From positions 1 to 64,000 of the forward strand of contig NZ_JGYS01000015.1 in the NCBI RefSeq assembly GCF_000741175.1: a stretch of 64,000 nucleotides of DNA. The letters run 5' to 3'. The notes under the pieces were generated by a model. The model was not told where the DNA came from. It saw nothing but the letters and a program-made list of their open reading frames with translations, and searched no databases. This DNA is from Bifidobacterium callitrichos DSM 23973 (GTDB lineage Bacteria; Actinomycetota; Actinomycetes; Actinomycetales; Bifidobacteriaceae). The position numbers and the translations under genes are program-made. Positions within the stretch are counted from its first letter, which is position 1, and each line of letters begins with the position of its first letter. Positions 17,998-26,711 of the stretch are shown piece after piece.

Positions 17998-20280
17998 ATG
18001 ACCACCACAACCGCATCGGCCATCCCCTCATCGGACGGCTCCGCATCCGCACAGACGAGGAACCGCAGCCGATACCATCGTCCGGACTCCGGCGCGCCGA
18101 TGCCTGCCGGACGATACGTCGACACCCGCACCAACCCCACCGTGCGATCCAACATCGCCACGCGACGCACCACCGCCGACTGGATCGGCTTCGGCGGCAT
18201 GATGGCGTTCACCGCCATCATCATGTTCGTCAACCTCACCGCCTCCGGGTACGCCAACGAGTTCTACTCCGCAGCGGCCCAGGCCGGATCCAAGGACTGG
18301 TGGGCGTTCCTGTGGGGGTCGCTCGACTCCGGCAATGCCATCACCGTCGACAAGCCGCCGGCAGCCATCTGGCTCATGGCCCTGTCCGTGCGCGTCCTCG
18401 GCCTGAACTCCTTCGCGATACTCCTGCCCGAGGCGCTGTGCGGCATGGCCAGCGTGTGGATCCTCTACGCCACCATCCGACGCACATGGGGCAACTGGGC
18501 CGGCGTCATCGCAGGACTCACGCTCGCCACCACGCCCGTCGCGGCACTCATGTTCCGCTTCAACAACCCGGACGCGCTCCTCGTGCTGCTCATGACCGGC
18601 GCCACCGCCTCGGTCATGCGCGCCCTCGAATACCCCGACACGCGTGCCGGCAACCGCAGCCGCACCCTGTGGATGATCCTCGCAGGCGCATGCATCGGAT
18701 TCGGCTTCCTCACCAAGCAGATGCAGGTGTTCCTCGTCGTGCCCGGATTCGCACTCGCCTTCCTCGTCGCCTCGCCCACCGGACTCGTCCGACGCATCGT
18801 CGACGGCCTCGCCGCCATCGCCTCCGTGGTCGTCTCCGCCGGATGGTGGGTGGCCCTGACCGTCCTCGTGCCATCCGGATCCCGCCCCTATATCGGCGGA
18901 TCGCAGACCGACTCCTTCCTCGAACTCACCTTCGGCTACAACGGTCTCGGCCGCATCACCGGCGACGAAACCGGAGCCGTCGTTGGTGGGGGCGGCGGCA
19001 TGGGCGGCGGCAACGGCGGCGGCATGTGGGGACAGACCGGCCTGACCCGACTGTTCGACGGCGAGTACGGCGGACAGATCGCATGGCTCGCGCCGATCGC
19101 CTTCGCCGGCATCGCCATCGGGCTGATCGTCGCCCGCCGCAGCCGCCGCACCGACCTGCGCCGCGCCGGCACCCTCGTGTGGGGATCCTGGCTCATCGTC
19201 ACATGGCTCACCTTCAGCTTCATGGCCGGCATCTTCCACCAGTACTACACCGTCGCCCTCGCACCCGCGGTGGCCGCACTCGTCGCCATCGCCGTAAGCG
19301 GACTGTGGGCCAAACGACAGTGGTTCTGGGCGCGTGTCGTCGCTGCGCTCCTCGTGCTCGTCAACACGTTCTGGGCCGTCGAGCTGCTCGGCCGCTCCAC
19401 CTGGCTGCCGTGGCTCAGATACCTCGTCATGGCGGCCGGACTCATCGCGACGCTCCTGCTGATCATCGTCTCGGCCGCGGCCGCGCCGACACGCGAGATG
19501 CGCTTCCTGCGCACGCCGCATGCAAGGCGGGCCATCACGATCGCCGGTGCCGGCGCCTGCGCGCTCGCGGCGGTGGCGCTCGCCGCCGGTCCTCTGGCAT
19601 GGACCGCGTACACCGTCTCCACCGGGCACACAGGCTCGATCGTCACCGCCGGTCCGAACGTCACCAACTCGACCGGTATGGGCGGTCCGGGCGGTGGCAT
19701 GGGCGGTCCCGGCGGTCCGGGCGGTCAGACAGGCCCGGGCGGTGGATCCGGCGGCCAGAGCGCTCCCGGCGGCATGGGCATGCCGGGACAGTCGACCGAC
19801 GGCCAGTCAGCCGGATCGGACGGCCAGCAACCGGACGGTCAGCAACCGGACGGCCAGTCGTCGACCTATGGCAATGACGGTCAGCGCGGCTCCGGCGGCG
19901 GTATGGGCGGAGGCCTGCTCGGCGGCGGCACCGCCAGCGAGGAGGTCGTCGCCCTGCTCAAGGAGAACTCCGACCAGTACCGTTGGGCAGCGGCCACCAC
20001 CGGCTCCCAGAACGCCGCCAGCTACCAGCTGGCCAGCGAACAGGCCGTCATGGCCATCGGCGGCTTCAACGGCTCCGACCCGGCCCCCTCCCTCGAGCAG
20101 TTCAAGAGCTACGTCGAACAGGGCCTCATCCACTACTACATCTCCGGTGGTGGCATGGGAGGCCGCCAGCTCGGCGGATCCGACGCGGCGAGCGAGATCG
20201 CCTCCTGGGTCTCCGAACACTACGAGGCGCAGACCGTGGATGGAGTCACCATCTACGACCTGACGTCATCGGCGAGCTGA
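17998..20280 (+). CDS. GT39/ArnT-like polyprenyl-phosphate-sugar glycosyltransferase, YkcB type
   Basis: A 760-residue integral membrane transferase. The first luminal loop contains the conserved acidic and VDKPP segment (NEFYSAAAQAGSKDWWAFLW, ITVDKPPAAIWL), then about ten helices. A Gly/Met/Gln-rich insert lies at residues about 560-645 before a soluble C-terminal domain ending near residue 760. A further Gly-rich patch sits at about residues 325-345. It probably transfers the sugar made available by the upstream GT2 enzyme to an extracytoplasmic acceptor. Acceptor and sugar are unknown. Confidence 0.85.
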   Translation: MTTTTASAIPSSDGSASAQTRNRSRYHRPDSGAPMPAGRYVDTRTNPTVRSNIATRRTTADWIGFGGMMAFTAIIMFVNLTASGYANEFYSAAAQAGSKDWWAFLWGSLDSGNAITVDKPPAAIWLMALSVRVLGLNSFAILLPEALCGMASVWILYATIRRTWGNWAGVIAGLTLATTPVAALMFRFNNPDALLVLLMTGATASVMRALEYPDTRAGNRSRTLWMILAGACIGFGFLTKQMQVFLVVPGFALAFLVASPTGLVRRIVDGLAAIASVVVSAGWWVALTVLVPSGSRPYIGGSQTDSFLELTFGYNGLGRITGDETGAVVGGGGGMGGGNGGGMWGQTGLTRLFDGEYGGQIAWLAPIAFAGIAIGLIVARRSRRTDLRRAGTLVWGSWLIVTWLTFSFMAGIFHQYYTVALAPAVAALVAIAVSGLWAKRQWFWARVVAALLVLVNTFWAVELLGRSTWLPWLRYLVMAAGLIATLLLIIVSAAAAPTREMRFLRTPHARRAITIAGAGACALAAVALAAGPLAWTAYTVSTGHTGSIVTAGPNVTNSTGMGGPGGGMGGPGGPGGQTGPGGGSGGQSAPGGMGMPGQSTDGQSAGSDGQQPDGQQPDGQSSTYGNDGQRGSGGGMGGGLLGGGTASEEVVALLKENSDQYRWAAATTGSQNAASYQLASEQAVMAIGGFNGSDPAPSLEQFKSYVEQGLIHYYISGGGMGGRQLGGSDAASEIASWVSEHYEAQTVDGVTIYDLTSSAS

Positions 20281-20316
20281 CGGTCATCCGCCTTGCGACT
20301 CGTCATACATCTCATA

Positions 20317-20352
20317 CGTCGGGCCCCGAATCCATACGGATCGGGCCCGACG
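20317..20352 (+). terminator. Hairpin terminator after the GT39 gene
   Basis: A 10-bp GC-rich stem (CGTCGGGCCC / GGGCCCGACG) with further pairing of the loop (GAATCC / GGATCG) begins 37 bases after the stop. No T-tract follows. Confidence 0.6.
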
Positions 20353-20446
20353 CCCATGTCCACATACGTCCACAGCGAACGTATTCATGGAATCGTAAGC
20401 TTCGTACCCCTAAGATGGGGACTGAACGAATACCAAAGGAGCCAAC

Positions 20447-21343
20447 ATGACATTCGGTCAGCAGCCCCAGCCAAACCCGAACTACGAGCCGCAGGGTGGC
20501 AACAACCTCAACACCGGATACGGTGCCGGCCAGCAGTATCAGCAGCAGTACCAGTACGCGAACGCGAACCAGCAGCCCCAGTACCAGCAGCCCTACGCCC
20601 AGCCCCAGTACGCTTACGCCGGACAGGGCGGCGCGGGTGCCGCCATCGACGCGCAGGTCGCCTACTCCTACGAGGAGGCGCGTCGCGTCTCCGTCACCAA
20701 GGCCTACGGCGAGATGACCATCGGTCTGATCGTGACCGCCGTCGTCGCCGTCCTCGGACAGGCAAGCGGACTGTACTACGCGTTCCTCATGTCCACCGGC
20801 ATGCTCGGCCTCATCGGCCTGTGCGTCGTACAGGTGGCGCTCGCCGTCATACTCGGCGCGCGCATCATGAAGATGAGCGTCGGTGCCGCGCGTGCGATGT
20901 TCTATGTGTATGCGGCGCTCATGGGCTTCACCCTGAGCTCGATATTCATGGTCTACGATCTGGGATCGATCGGCATTGCGCTGGGCATCACCGCCGCGTT
21001 CTTCTTCGCGCTGACGATGTTCAGCCTCACCACCAAGTTCGACATGCTCAAGTTCGGTCCGATCCTCATGGTCGGCCTGATCGTGCTCATCATCTCCCAG
21101 TTCGTGCTCATGCTCATCCCCGGCGTCTCCGGCATGACGCAGATCATGTGCGCCTTCGGCCTGATCCTGTTCGCCGGCATGACCATGTACGATGCGCAGT
21201 CCACGCGCGCCCTGTTCGCCCAGTACGAGGCGCAGGGTCCGGAGATGATCAGGAAGATCTCCATTCTGTGCGCGCTGAACCTGTACCTCGACTTCGTGAA
21301 CATGTTCCTGTACATCCTTCAGCTCTTCGGCAACAGGGACTAA
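20447..21343 (+). CDS. Bax inhibitor-1 / YccA family membrane protein
   Basis: A 298-residue protein with a Gln/Asn/Tyr-rich cytoplasmic N terminus (about 65 residues of QQYQQQYQYA-like sequence) followed by seven hydrophobic helices of the BI-1-like family, ending in the DFVNMFLYILQLFG helix. Family members are implicated in ion leak and membrane stress responses; the role here is unknown. AAAGGAG lies just before the ATG, and a TAAGAT -10 at 20411-20416 could serve as promoter. A strong terminator follows. Confidence 0.88.
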   Translation: MTFGQQPQPNPNYEPQGGNNLNTGYGAGQQYQQQYQYANANQQPQYQQPYAQPQYAYAGQGGAGAAIDAQVAYSYEEARRVSVTKAYGEMTIGLIVTAVVAVLGQASGLYYAFLMSTGMLGLIGLCVVQVALAVILGARIMKMSVGAARAMFYVYAALMGFTLSSIFMVYDLGSIGIALGITAAFFFALTMFSLTTKFDMLKFGPILMVGLIVLIISQFVLMLIPGVSGMTQIMCAFGLILFAGMTMYDAQSTRALFAQYEAQGPEMIRKISILCALNLYLDFVNMFLYILQLFGNRD

Positions 21344-21431
21344 TGATCTTGGGAATCACACTGATGCGACCCTGATGGCAGCAACGGTCGAACAGACTCC
21401 GGCCCACTGAGCACAGGGGAACATCCGATAC

Positions 21432-21459
21432 GCCCGACCACCATGTGGTCGGGCTTTTT
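21432..21459 (+). terminator. Rho-independent terminator after the Bax-inhibitor-like gene
   Basis: A perfect 10-bp stem (GCCCGACCAC / GTGGTCGGGC) with a 3-base loop is followed directly by TTTTT. Confidence 0.9.
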
Positions 21460-21494
21460 CATGCCCGCAATACGCCGGCGCTACGTTGGTCCCC

Positions 21495-22478
21495 ATGAGA
21501 AGACAGGATATCGTGGGCATGGCGTGCCTCGTAGTATGCGCGCTGATCTGGGGATTCGCATTCGTCGCGCAGGTGCAGGGCATGGATGCGGTCACCCCGT
21601 TGTTCTTCAACGCCACCAGATTCACGCTCGGCGCGCTCTCCCTGCTGCCGGTGCTGCTGGTGCTGCATCGGCGCAGGAGGACGGACGGCAGGACGGCGGC
21701 ACATGACGGCGTCGAAGGCGTCGACACCGTCGGCAGGACGATTCTCGCCAGCCCCGTCGTCGTCGGCATGATCTGCGGTGTTGTGCTCTTCACCGCAAGC
21801 ACCCTCCAGCAATACGGCATCCTCTACGGCAAATCGGCCGGACGCGCCGGGTTCATCACCGCCCTGTACATCGTGATCGTGCCGTTGCTCGCCTTCGTGT
21901 TCCTACGTCGACGCATCGGCATCCTTGTCGTCGTCGCCGTGATGCTTGCGGTCATCGGCTTCTACCTGCTATGCGTGACCGACGGCTTCGGATCCCTCGG
22001 TCTGGCCGATCTGCTGCTACTGTTCACCGCGGTGCTGTTCGCCACACACATCCTCGTCATCGATGAGCTCGGATCACATGTCGACGCGATCATGCTCTCC
22101 TTCGTGCAGTTCTCCACCACCGCGGTGCTGAGCTGGATCGGTTCGGCGATCGAAGGCTCCATCGACTGGGATGGAGCCGTGGCGGCATGGCCTCCGATCG
22201 TCTATGCCGGAATCGGATCGGTGGGCATCGCCTACACGCTGCAGGCGATAGGCCAGCAGTGGGTGCCTCCCACCCGCGCCAGTCTGCTGATGAGCCTTGA
22301 GTCGTTCTTCTCGGTGGTGGGCGGCGCGATCTTCCTCGGCGAGGTGATGACGCCGCGCGGCTACCTCGGATGTGCGCTCATCTTCGCGGGAACCCTGCTC
22401 GCGCAGGCTCCCGCCAGAGTGCCGAAACGGCTCAGTTCGTCGTCTTCGGCGTCTCCTCGACCTGAGGCGCACCGTTGA
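21495..22478 (+). CDS. EamA/DMT-superfamily transporter (RhaT/YdcZ-like permease)
   Basis: A 327-residue protein with ten predicted helices in two EamA repeats, the first beginning at GMACLVVCALIWGFAFVAQ. The second repeat ends in GYLGCALIFAGTLLAQAP. Substrate cannot be inferred. The ATG at 21495 is 7 nt after TACGTT (21482-21487), fitting a leaderless start; a TTG three codons upstream is less likely. The last 47 bases overlap the 3' end of the convergent alarmone synthetase gene. Confidence 0.85.
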   Translation: MRRQDIVGMACLVVCALIWGFAFVAQVQGMDAVTPLFFNATRFTLGALSLLPVLLVLHRRRRTDGRTAAHDGVEGVDTVGRTILASPVVVGMICGVVLFTASTLQQYGILYGKSAGRAGFITALYIVIVPLLAFVFLRRRIGILVVVAVMLAVIGFYLLCVTDGFGSLGLADLLLLFTAVLFATHILVIDELGSHVDAIMLSFVQFSTTAVLSWIGSAIEGSIDWDGAVAAWPPIVYAGIGSVGIAYTLQAIGQQWVPPTRASLLMSLESFFSVVGGAIFLGEVMTPRGYLGCALIFAGTLLAQAPARVPKRLSSSSSASPRPEAHR

Positions 22479-23163
22479 TGTCGCGGTGGATGTTCTGCAT
22501 CTGCACCTCGATGTTCTGCAGGCTGCGTGCGCAGTCGAGCAACGTCTGCGAATGCTCGCTGAGCTTGGCGTCCGGCAGGTCGGTCTTGTAGCGCAGCGCG
22601 TGTTCGAGGCTCGCCCAGTAGTCCATCGCGATGGTGCGGAACTGCACCTCCACCGGCGTGTAGTGCGCGCCCGAGGACAGGAACACCGGCACCGCGTAGA
22701 TCACATGCAGCGAACGGTAGCCGTTCTGCTTCGGGTTCTTGATGTAGTCCTTGACGCGCAGCACCTGAATGTCCGACTGGGCGGACAGGTAGTTCGACAC
22801 TGAATACACGTCATCCCGGTAGTTGCAGATCACGCGGATGCCGGCCACGTCGAACAGGTTGTCCTTGATGGAGTTCACCGCCAGCGGCAGTCCCTTGCGT
22901 TCCAGCTTGCCCATGATGGAGTTCACCGACTTCAGTCGGCGTTCCATGTGGTGGATCGGATTGTGGCTGAACCGCACCTGGAACTCGCCGTCGAGGATCT
23001 CCAGTTTCGTCGAGATCTCGTACATCGCACCTTCGTACACCTGCATGAGGTCGATGAATTCGGTGATCTGGTCGGCGTCGAACGTGCCGTCCGCCAGACT
23101 CAGGCCCTTGAGACGTGCCTTCAGATCAGTGGTGCTCATTTTGGACTGTCGGTCAAGTATCAC
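22432..23163 (-). CDS. Small alarmone synthetase, RelQ/YjbM-like GTP pyrophosphokinase
   Basis: A stand-alone (p)ppGpp synthetase of about 243 residues containing only the RelA/SpoT synthetase domain. Visible are IKDNLFDVAGIRVICNYRDD, the G-loop-like KQNGYRSLHVIY, and the substrate-binding EVQFRTIAMDYWASLEHALRYK. No hydrolase or regulatory domain is present. The start is either GTG 23163, which lies 7 nt after TAGAAT (leaderless), or ATG 23139; neither has a Shine-Dalgarno sequence. The C terminus (PQVEETPKTTN) is encoded in DNA shared with the convergent transporter gene. Confidence 0.9.
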   Translation of the reverse strand: MILDRQSKMSTTDLKARLKGLSLADGTFDADQITEFIDLMQVYEGAMYEISTKLEILDGEFQVRFSHNPIHHMERRLKSVNSIMGKLERKGLPLAVNSIKDNLFDVAGIRVICNYRDDVYSVSNYLSAQSDIQVLRVKDYIKNPKQNGYRSLHVIYAVPVFLSSGAHYTPVEVQFRTIAMDYWASLEHALRYKTDLPDAKLSEHSQTLLDCARSLQNIEVQMQNIHRDINGAPQVEETPKTTN

Positions 23164-23307
23164 GGGTCATATTCTATCGTCCTCGCCGCGGCGAACCTGA
23201 ATGTTGCCGGGGAATCTTCGCACGACCCGACCGTCTCGTCGATGGGGTTACCATCTGATGCTTTGTTGGTTTGATTTGCTTTGTTCTGGCGTGTTATGGT
23301 TTATTTC

Positions 23308-23889
23308 ATGCGTGCGAAGGAATGGGCGGCTCGTGAGGGGTTGAACGAGCAGACGGTGTGGAAGTGGTGTCGTGAGAACCGTATGCCGGTCCCGTTCGAA
23401 CGGTCGGGGAGCGTGTGGCTCATCCACGATCCGAAGTATGAGAGGCCATTCGCTCCCGATGCGGGTTCGCGTACGGTCTGCTATGTGCGTGTCTCCTCAT
23501 CCGATCAGAAGGCGGATCTGACGCGGCAGGCGGACCGGTTGAAGGCGTTCGCCATCGGCATGGGGGTCGAATCCCCCGAAGTGGTGTGCGAGACCGGCAG
23601 CGGCATGGACGACAAGCGCCGCAGATTGAACCGCATCCTCGCCGATCCCACGGTCGGCACCATCATTGTGGAGCATCGTGACCGACTGGCGCGTATGAAT
23701 GCGGGACTGGTCGAGTCCGCGTTGAAGGCGCAGGGGCGCAGGCTGATCGTCGTGGACGATTCGGAGCTGGATGATGATCTGGTGCGTGATATGACCGAGG
23801 TGCTGACCTCGTTCTGCGCGCGCCTGTATGGCCGTCGTGCCGCCAGGAGCAAGGTGGAGGCCGTGTTGAGGGCGGCGCGTGATGCTTGA
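23308..23889 (+). CDS. tnpA: IS607-family serine transposase TnpA
   Basis: A 193-residue protein with an N-terminal MerR-like helix-turn-helix (MRAKEWAAREGLNEQTVWKW) and a small serine-recombinase catalytic domain (CYVRVSSSDQKADLTRQ, then VEHRDRLARMNAG). Family members cut and join circular intermediates through a phosphoserine link. ATG 23308 matches the usual start of the family; ATG 23296 is an alternative. The stop overlaps tnpB by 11 bases. Confidence 0.88.
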   Translation: MRAKEWAAREGLNEQTVWKWCRENRMPVPFERSGSVWLIHDPKYERPFAPDAGSRTVCYVRVSSSDQKADLTRQADRLKAFAIGMGVESPEVVCETGSGMDDKRRRLNRILADPTVGTIIVEHRDRLARMNAGLVESALKAQGRRLIVVDDSELDDDLVRDMTEVLTSFCARLYGRRAARSKVEAVLRAARDA

Positions 23890-25180
23890 GGCGGTCAAGG
23901 TCGTGTTGGACCCCACGCCGGCGCAGGAGCGTTTGCTGTCCTCGCATGCGGGGGCGGCGCGTTTCTCGTTCAACGCCGGGCTTGCCCACGTCAAGGCGAT
24001 GATCGACGCACAGGAAAGACCGGAGTGGTCGTTGTACGCGCTGCGACGCTGGTGGAATGCCAACAAGGACACGCTGGCCGTGGACAAGGACGGTGTGCCG
24101 TGGTGGCGGGAGAACAGCAAGGAAGCCTACAACAGTGGTTTGGAAGCCCTGTCGAACGCCCTGAGGAACTGGTCGGAAAGCCGCAAGGGGCAGCGCAAAG
24201 GACGTCGCGTCGGCTTCCCCGGGTTCCGGTCGAAGGATCGTGCGACGCCCCGGTTCGCGTACACGACCGGCTCGTACGGTCCCATCCCCGGTGATCCCAG
24301 GGCGTTGAGACTGCCCCGGATCGGCCGCGTGCACTGCATGGAGAACGTGGCGAAGCGGGTCGGCGATGGTCGGGTGCTGCGCATGACCGTCAGCCGGCAC
24401 GCGTGCCGCTGGCACGCCTCGTTGACCGTGGAACGCGCCGATCCCGCGCCCGCGACCCCGTCGAGGGGCGGTGCGGTCGGCATCGATCTGGGGGTCAGGA
24501 CGCTGGCGACGCTTTCCGACGGGACCGTCATCGCCAACCCGCACGCGTTGGAGGGCAGTGAACATCGGTTGAGACGCGTGCAGAAGGCATTGTCACGCAG
24601 GACGAGGGGGTCTAACCGTCGGCGCAGGACGCGCGAACGCGTGGCCCGTCTGCACGCGCGAGTCGCCAACCAGCGCCGCGACCTGCTGCACAAGCTGACC
24701 ACACGGCTCGCCTCCATCTACTCGGACATCTCGATCGAGGACCTGAACGTGGCCGGCATGGTCAGGAACCATCGGCTCGCCAAGGCGGTCGAGGACGCGT
24801 CCTTCCATGAGCTGCGACGTCAATTGGAGTACAAGACCGCGCGCACCGGCGCACGGCTGCACGTCGTCGACCGCTGGTATCCGTCAAGCAAGACATGCTC
24901 GGACTGCGGGAGGGTGAAAGCCAAGCTCTCCCTCGACGAGCGCGTCTACCGGTGCGACGGGTGCGGTCTCATCATGGACCGCGACCTGAACGCCGCGATC
25001 AACATCATGGTCGCCGGGAGTGCCCCGGAGACCCTAAACGCGCATGGAGCGGACGTAAGACCCGGCGTCCCGTGGGATGCCGGGCAAACCGCGGTGAAGT
25101 GCGAACCAAGCAGTCACCACGGTGGCATGAGCCTTGGAGCGGACGGCCGCAAGACCGTCCTGCAAGCCAAAACAAACTAG
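23879..25180 (+). CDS. tnpB: TnpB, RNA-guided DNA endonuclease of the IS607-family element
   Basis: A 433-residue TnpB, ancestor class of Cas12. The split RuvC site is complete: Asp in GIDLGVRTLATL (near 201), Glu in ISIEDLNVAG (near 287), and Asp in DRDLNAAINIM (near 370). The Cys4 zinc ribbon CSDC...CDGC lies before the last motif. TnpB proteins of this type use an RNA from the right end of the element (omega-RNA) to nick or cut a target adjacent to the TAM, favouring element retention. The start (ATG 23879 or 23882) is inside tnpA. Confidence 0.9.
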   Translation: MMLEAVKVVLDPTPAQERLLSSHAGAARFSFNAGLAHVKAMIDAQERPEWSLYALRRWWNANKDTLAVDKDGVPWWRENSKEAYNSGLEALSNALRNWSESRKGQRKGRRVGFPGFRSKDRATPRFAYTTGSYGPIPGDPRALRLPRIGRVHCMENVAKRVGDGRVLRMTVSRHACRWHASLTVERADPAPATPSRGGAVGIDLGVRTLATLSDGTVIANPHALEGSEHRLRRVQKALSRRTRGSNRRRRTRERVARLHARVANQRRDLLHKLTTRLASIYSDISIEDLNVAGMVRNHRLAKAVEDASFHELRRQLEYKTARTGARLHVVDRWYPSSKTCSDCGRVKAKLSLDERVYRCDGCGLIMDRDLNAAINIMVAGSAPETLNAHGADVRPGVPWDAGQTAVKCEPSSHHGGMSLGADGRKTVLQAKTN

Positions 25181-25190
25181 CTTGCAACGG
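25050..25190 (+). ncRNA. Candidate omega-RNA region of TnpB
   Basis: The 3' end of tnpB and the few bases beyond are rich in hairpins: GGACGG/CCGTCC at 25141-25160 and TGCAAGC/GCTTGCA at 25161-25186, the latter spanning the stop codon. In characterised TnpB elements the guide scaffold is transcribed from exactly this position and the guide begins at the right end. Boundaries here are estimated. Confidence 0.4.
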
Positions 25191-25236
25191 TCCGTCGATG
25201 GTTCCATGCCGATCGAGGCATGACGCGACCGTCTCA

Positions 25237-25242
25237 TAGAAT
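25237..25242 (+). promoter_or_regulatory. -10 element of miaB, leaderless configuration
   Basis: TAGAAT ends 8 nt before the miaB ATG, with no Shine-Dalgarno site between. It lies immediately outside the IS607 element, so the promoter survived the insertion. Confidence 0.55.
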
Positions 25243-25250
25243 GAGCCGCT

Positions 25251-26711
25251 ATGAATGAAGACATGATGACCGAGGCGGAGCGCGCCTCGATTGAGGCCGG
25301 CACGGCCGAGGCCCAGGCCCTCGCCGGATCGCGCGGCAAGGGCGTGTTCCACATCGACACGCTGGGCTGCCAGATGAACGTGCATGATTCCGAACGCATC
25401 GCGGGTGTACTCGAGGCGGACGGCTACGTGCCCGCCAGCGAGGAGCAGGTGCTCGACAACGATCTCGACCTGATCGTGCTCAACACCTGCGCAGTGCGTG
25501 AGAACGCCACTGAGAAGATGTACGGCACCGTGGGCCGCTACAACCGTGTCAAGCTGCATCGTCCGAACCTGCAGATCGCCGTCGGCGGATGCATGGCCCA
25601 GATCGACCGCAGGAAGATCGCCGACAAGGCGCCATGGGTCTCCGCCGTCTTCGGCACGAAGAACATCGACGTGCTGCCGAGGCTGCTCGACCAGAACCGC
25701 ATCACCGGCAAGCCCCAGGTCGAGGTCGCCGACAAGCTCGACCTGATGCCCAGCCAGCTGCCTGCCGCCCGTGCCTCGCGCGTGAGCTCCTGGGTCGCGA
25801 TCTCCGTGGGCTGCAACAACACCTGCACGTTCTGCATCGTGCCCACCACCCGAGGCAAGGAGAAGGACCGTCGTCCCGGCGACATCCTCGACGAGATTCG
25901 CACCTGCGTGGCCAATGGCGCGAAGGAGGTCACGCTGCTCGGCCAGAACGTGAACTCCTTCGGCTACGGCATGGGCGATCGCTACGCGTTCAGCAAGCTG
26001 CTGCGCGCCTGCGGCACGATCGAAGGCCTCGAGCGTGTGCGCTTCACCTCACCGCATCCGGCGGCGTTCACCGATGACGTCATCGCCGCGATGGCCGAGA
26101 CTCCGAACGTCATGCACCAGCTGCACTTCCCGCTGCAGTCCGGCTCCGACCGCATCCTGCGCGCGATGCGCCGATCCTACCGCTCCGCCAAGTTCATGGA
26201 CATCCTCGGGCGCATCCGCGCCGCCATGCCGGACGCGCAGATCTCCACCGACGTGATCGTCGGATTCCCCGGGGAGACGGAGGAGGAATTCCAGGCCACG
26301 CTGGACGTGGTCCGCGAGGCCCGCTTCTCCTCGGCGTTCATGTTCATCTACTCGCCCCGTCCCGGGACCCCCGCCGCCTCCATGCCGCAGATCCCGCATG
26401 ATGTGGTCCAGGAGCGCTTCGATCGTCTCGTCGCCCTGCAGGAGCGGATCACCGAGGAGAACCTCGCCACGTTCGAAGGCCGTGACGTCGAGGTGATGAT
26501 CACCGGCATGCAGGGCAAGAAGGACTCTGACACGCATCGCGTCACCGGACGCGAGCGGACGGGTGTGCTCGTGCACATCCGCGTGCCGGAGGGCGAGCCG
26601 ACTCCGCAGATTGGTGATTTCGTCACCGCCACCGTCACCCACGCCGGACGACACAACCTCATCGCCGATCCCGATCCGAGGAAGGGACAGACCTACCATG
26701 TCCGCCACTGA
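25251..26711 (+). CDS. miaB: tRNA-2-methylthio-N6-dimethylallyladenosine synthase MiaB
   Basis: A radical-SAM methylthiotransferase of 486 residues that adds the 2-methylthio group to i6A37 in tRNA. The N-terminal UPF0004 domain supplies the three Cys for the auxiliary cluster ([21 protein letters not shown]). The radical-SAM cluster is CNNTCTFC near residue 187, and a C-terminal TRAM domain ends the protein. It overlaps miaA by 14 bases, coupling the two steps of the same modification. Confidence 0.96.
   Translation: MNEDMMTEAERASIEAGTAEAQALAGSRGKGVFHIDTLGCQMNVHDSERIAGVLEADGYVPASEEQVLDNDLDLIVLNTCAVRENATEKMYGTVGRYNRVKLHRPNLQIAVGGCMAQIDRRKIADKAPWVSAVFGTKNIDVLPRLLDQNRITGKPQVEVADKLDLMPSQLPAARASRVSSWVAISVGCNNTCTFCIVPTTRGKEKDRRPGDILDEIRTCVANGAKEVTLLGQNVNSFGYGMGDRYAFSKLLRACGTIEGLERVRFTSPHPAAFTDDVIAAMAETPNVMHQLHFPLQSGSDRILRAMRRSYRSAKFMDILGRIRAAMPDAQISTDVIVGFPGETEEEFQATLDVVREARFSSAFMFIYSPRPGTPAASMPQIPHDVVQERFDRLVALQERITEENLATFEGRDVEVMITGMQGKKDSDTHRVTGRERTGVLVHIRVPEGEPTPQIGDFVTATVTHAGRHNLIADPDPRKGQTYHVRH

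Larger units (their letters stand above)
23250..25190 (+). mobile_element. IS607-family insertion sequence (tnpA + tnpB)
   Basis: A two-gene element with a serine-recombinase transposase (tnpA) overlapping a TnpB gene, the hallmark of IS607. Ends are approximate because the family has no terminal inverted repeats and makes no target duplication. The right end probably lies close to the hairpin at 25161-25186. The sequence just left of tnpA is unusually T-rich for this genome. The element separates the alarmone synthetase gene from miaB. Both genes are full length. Confidence 0.85.
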
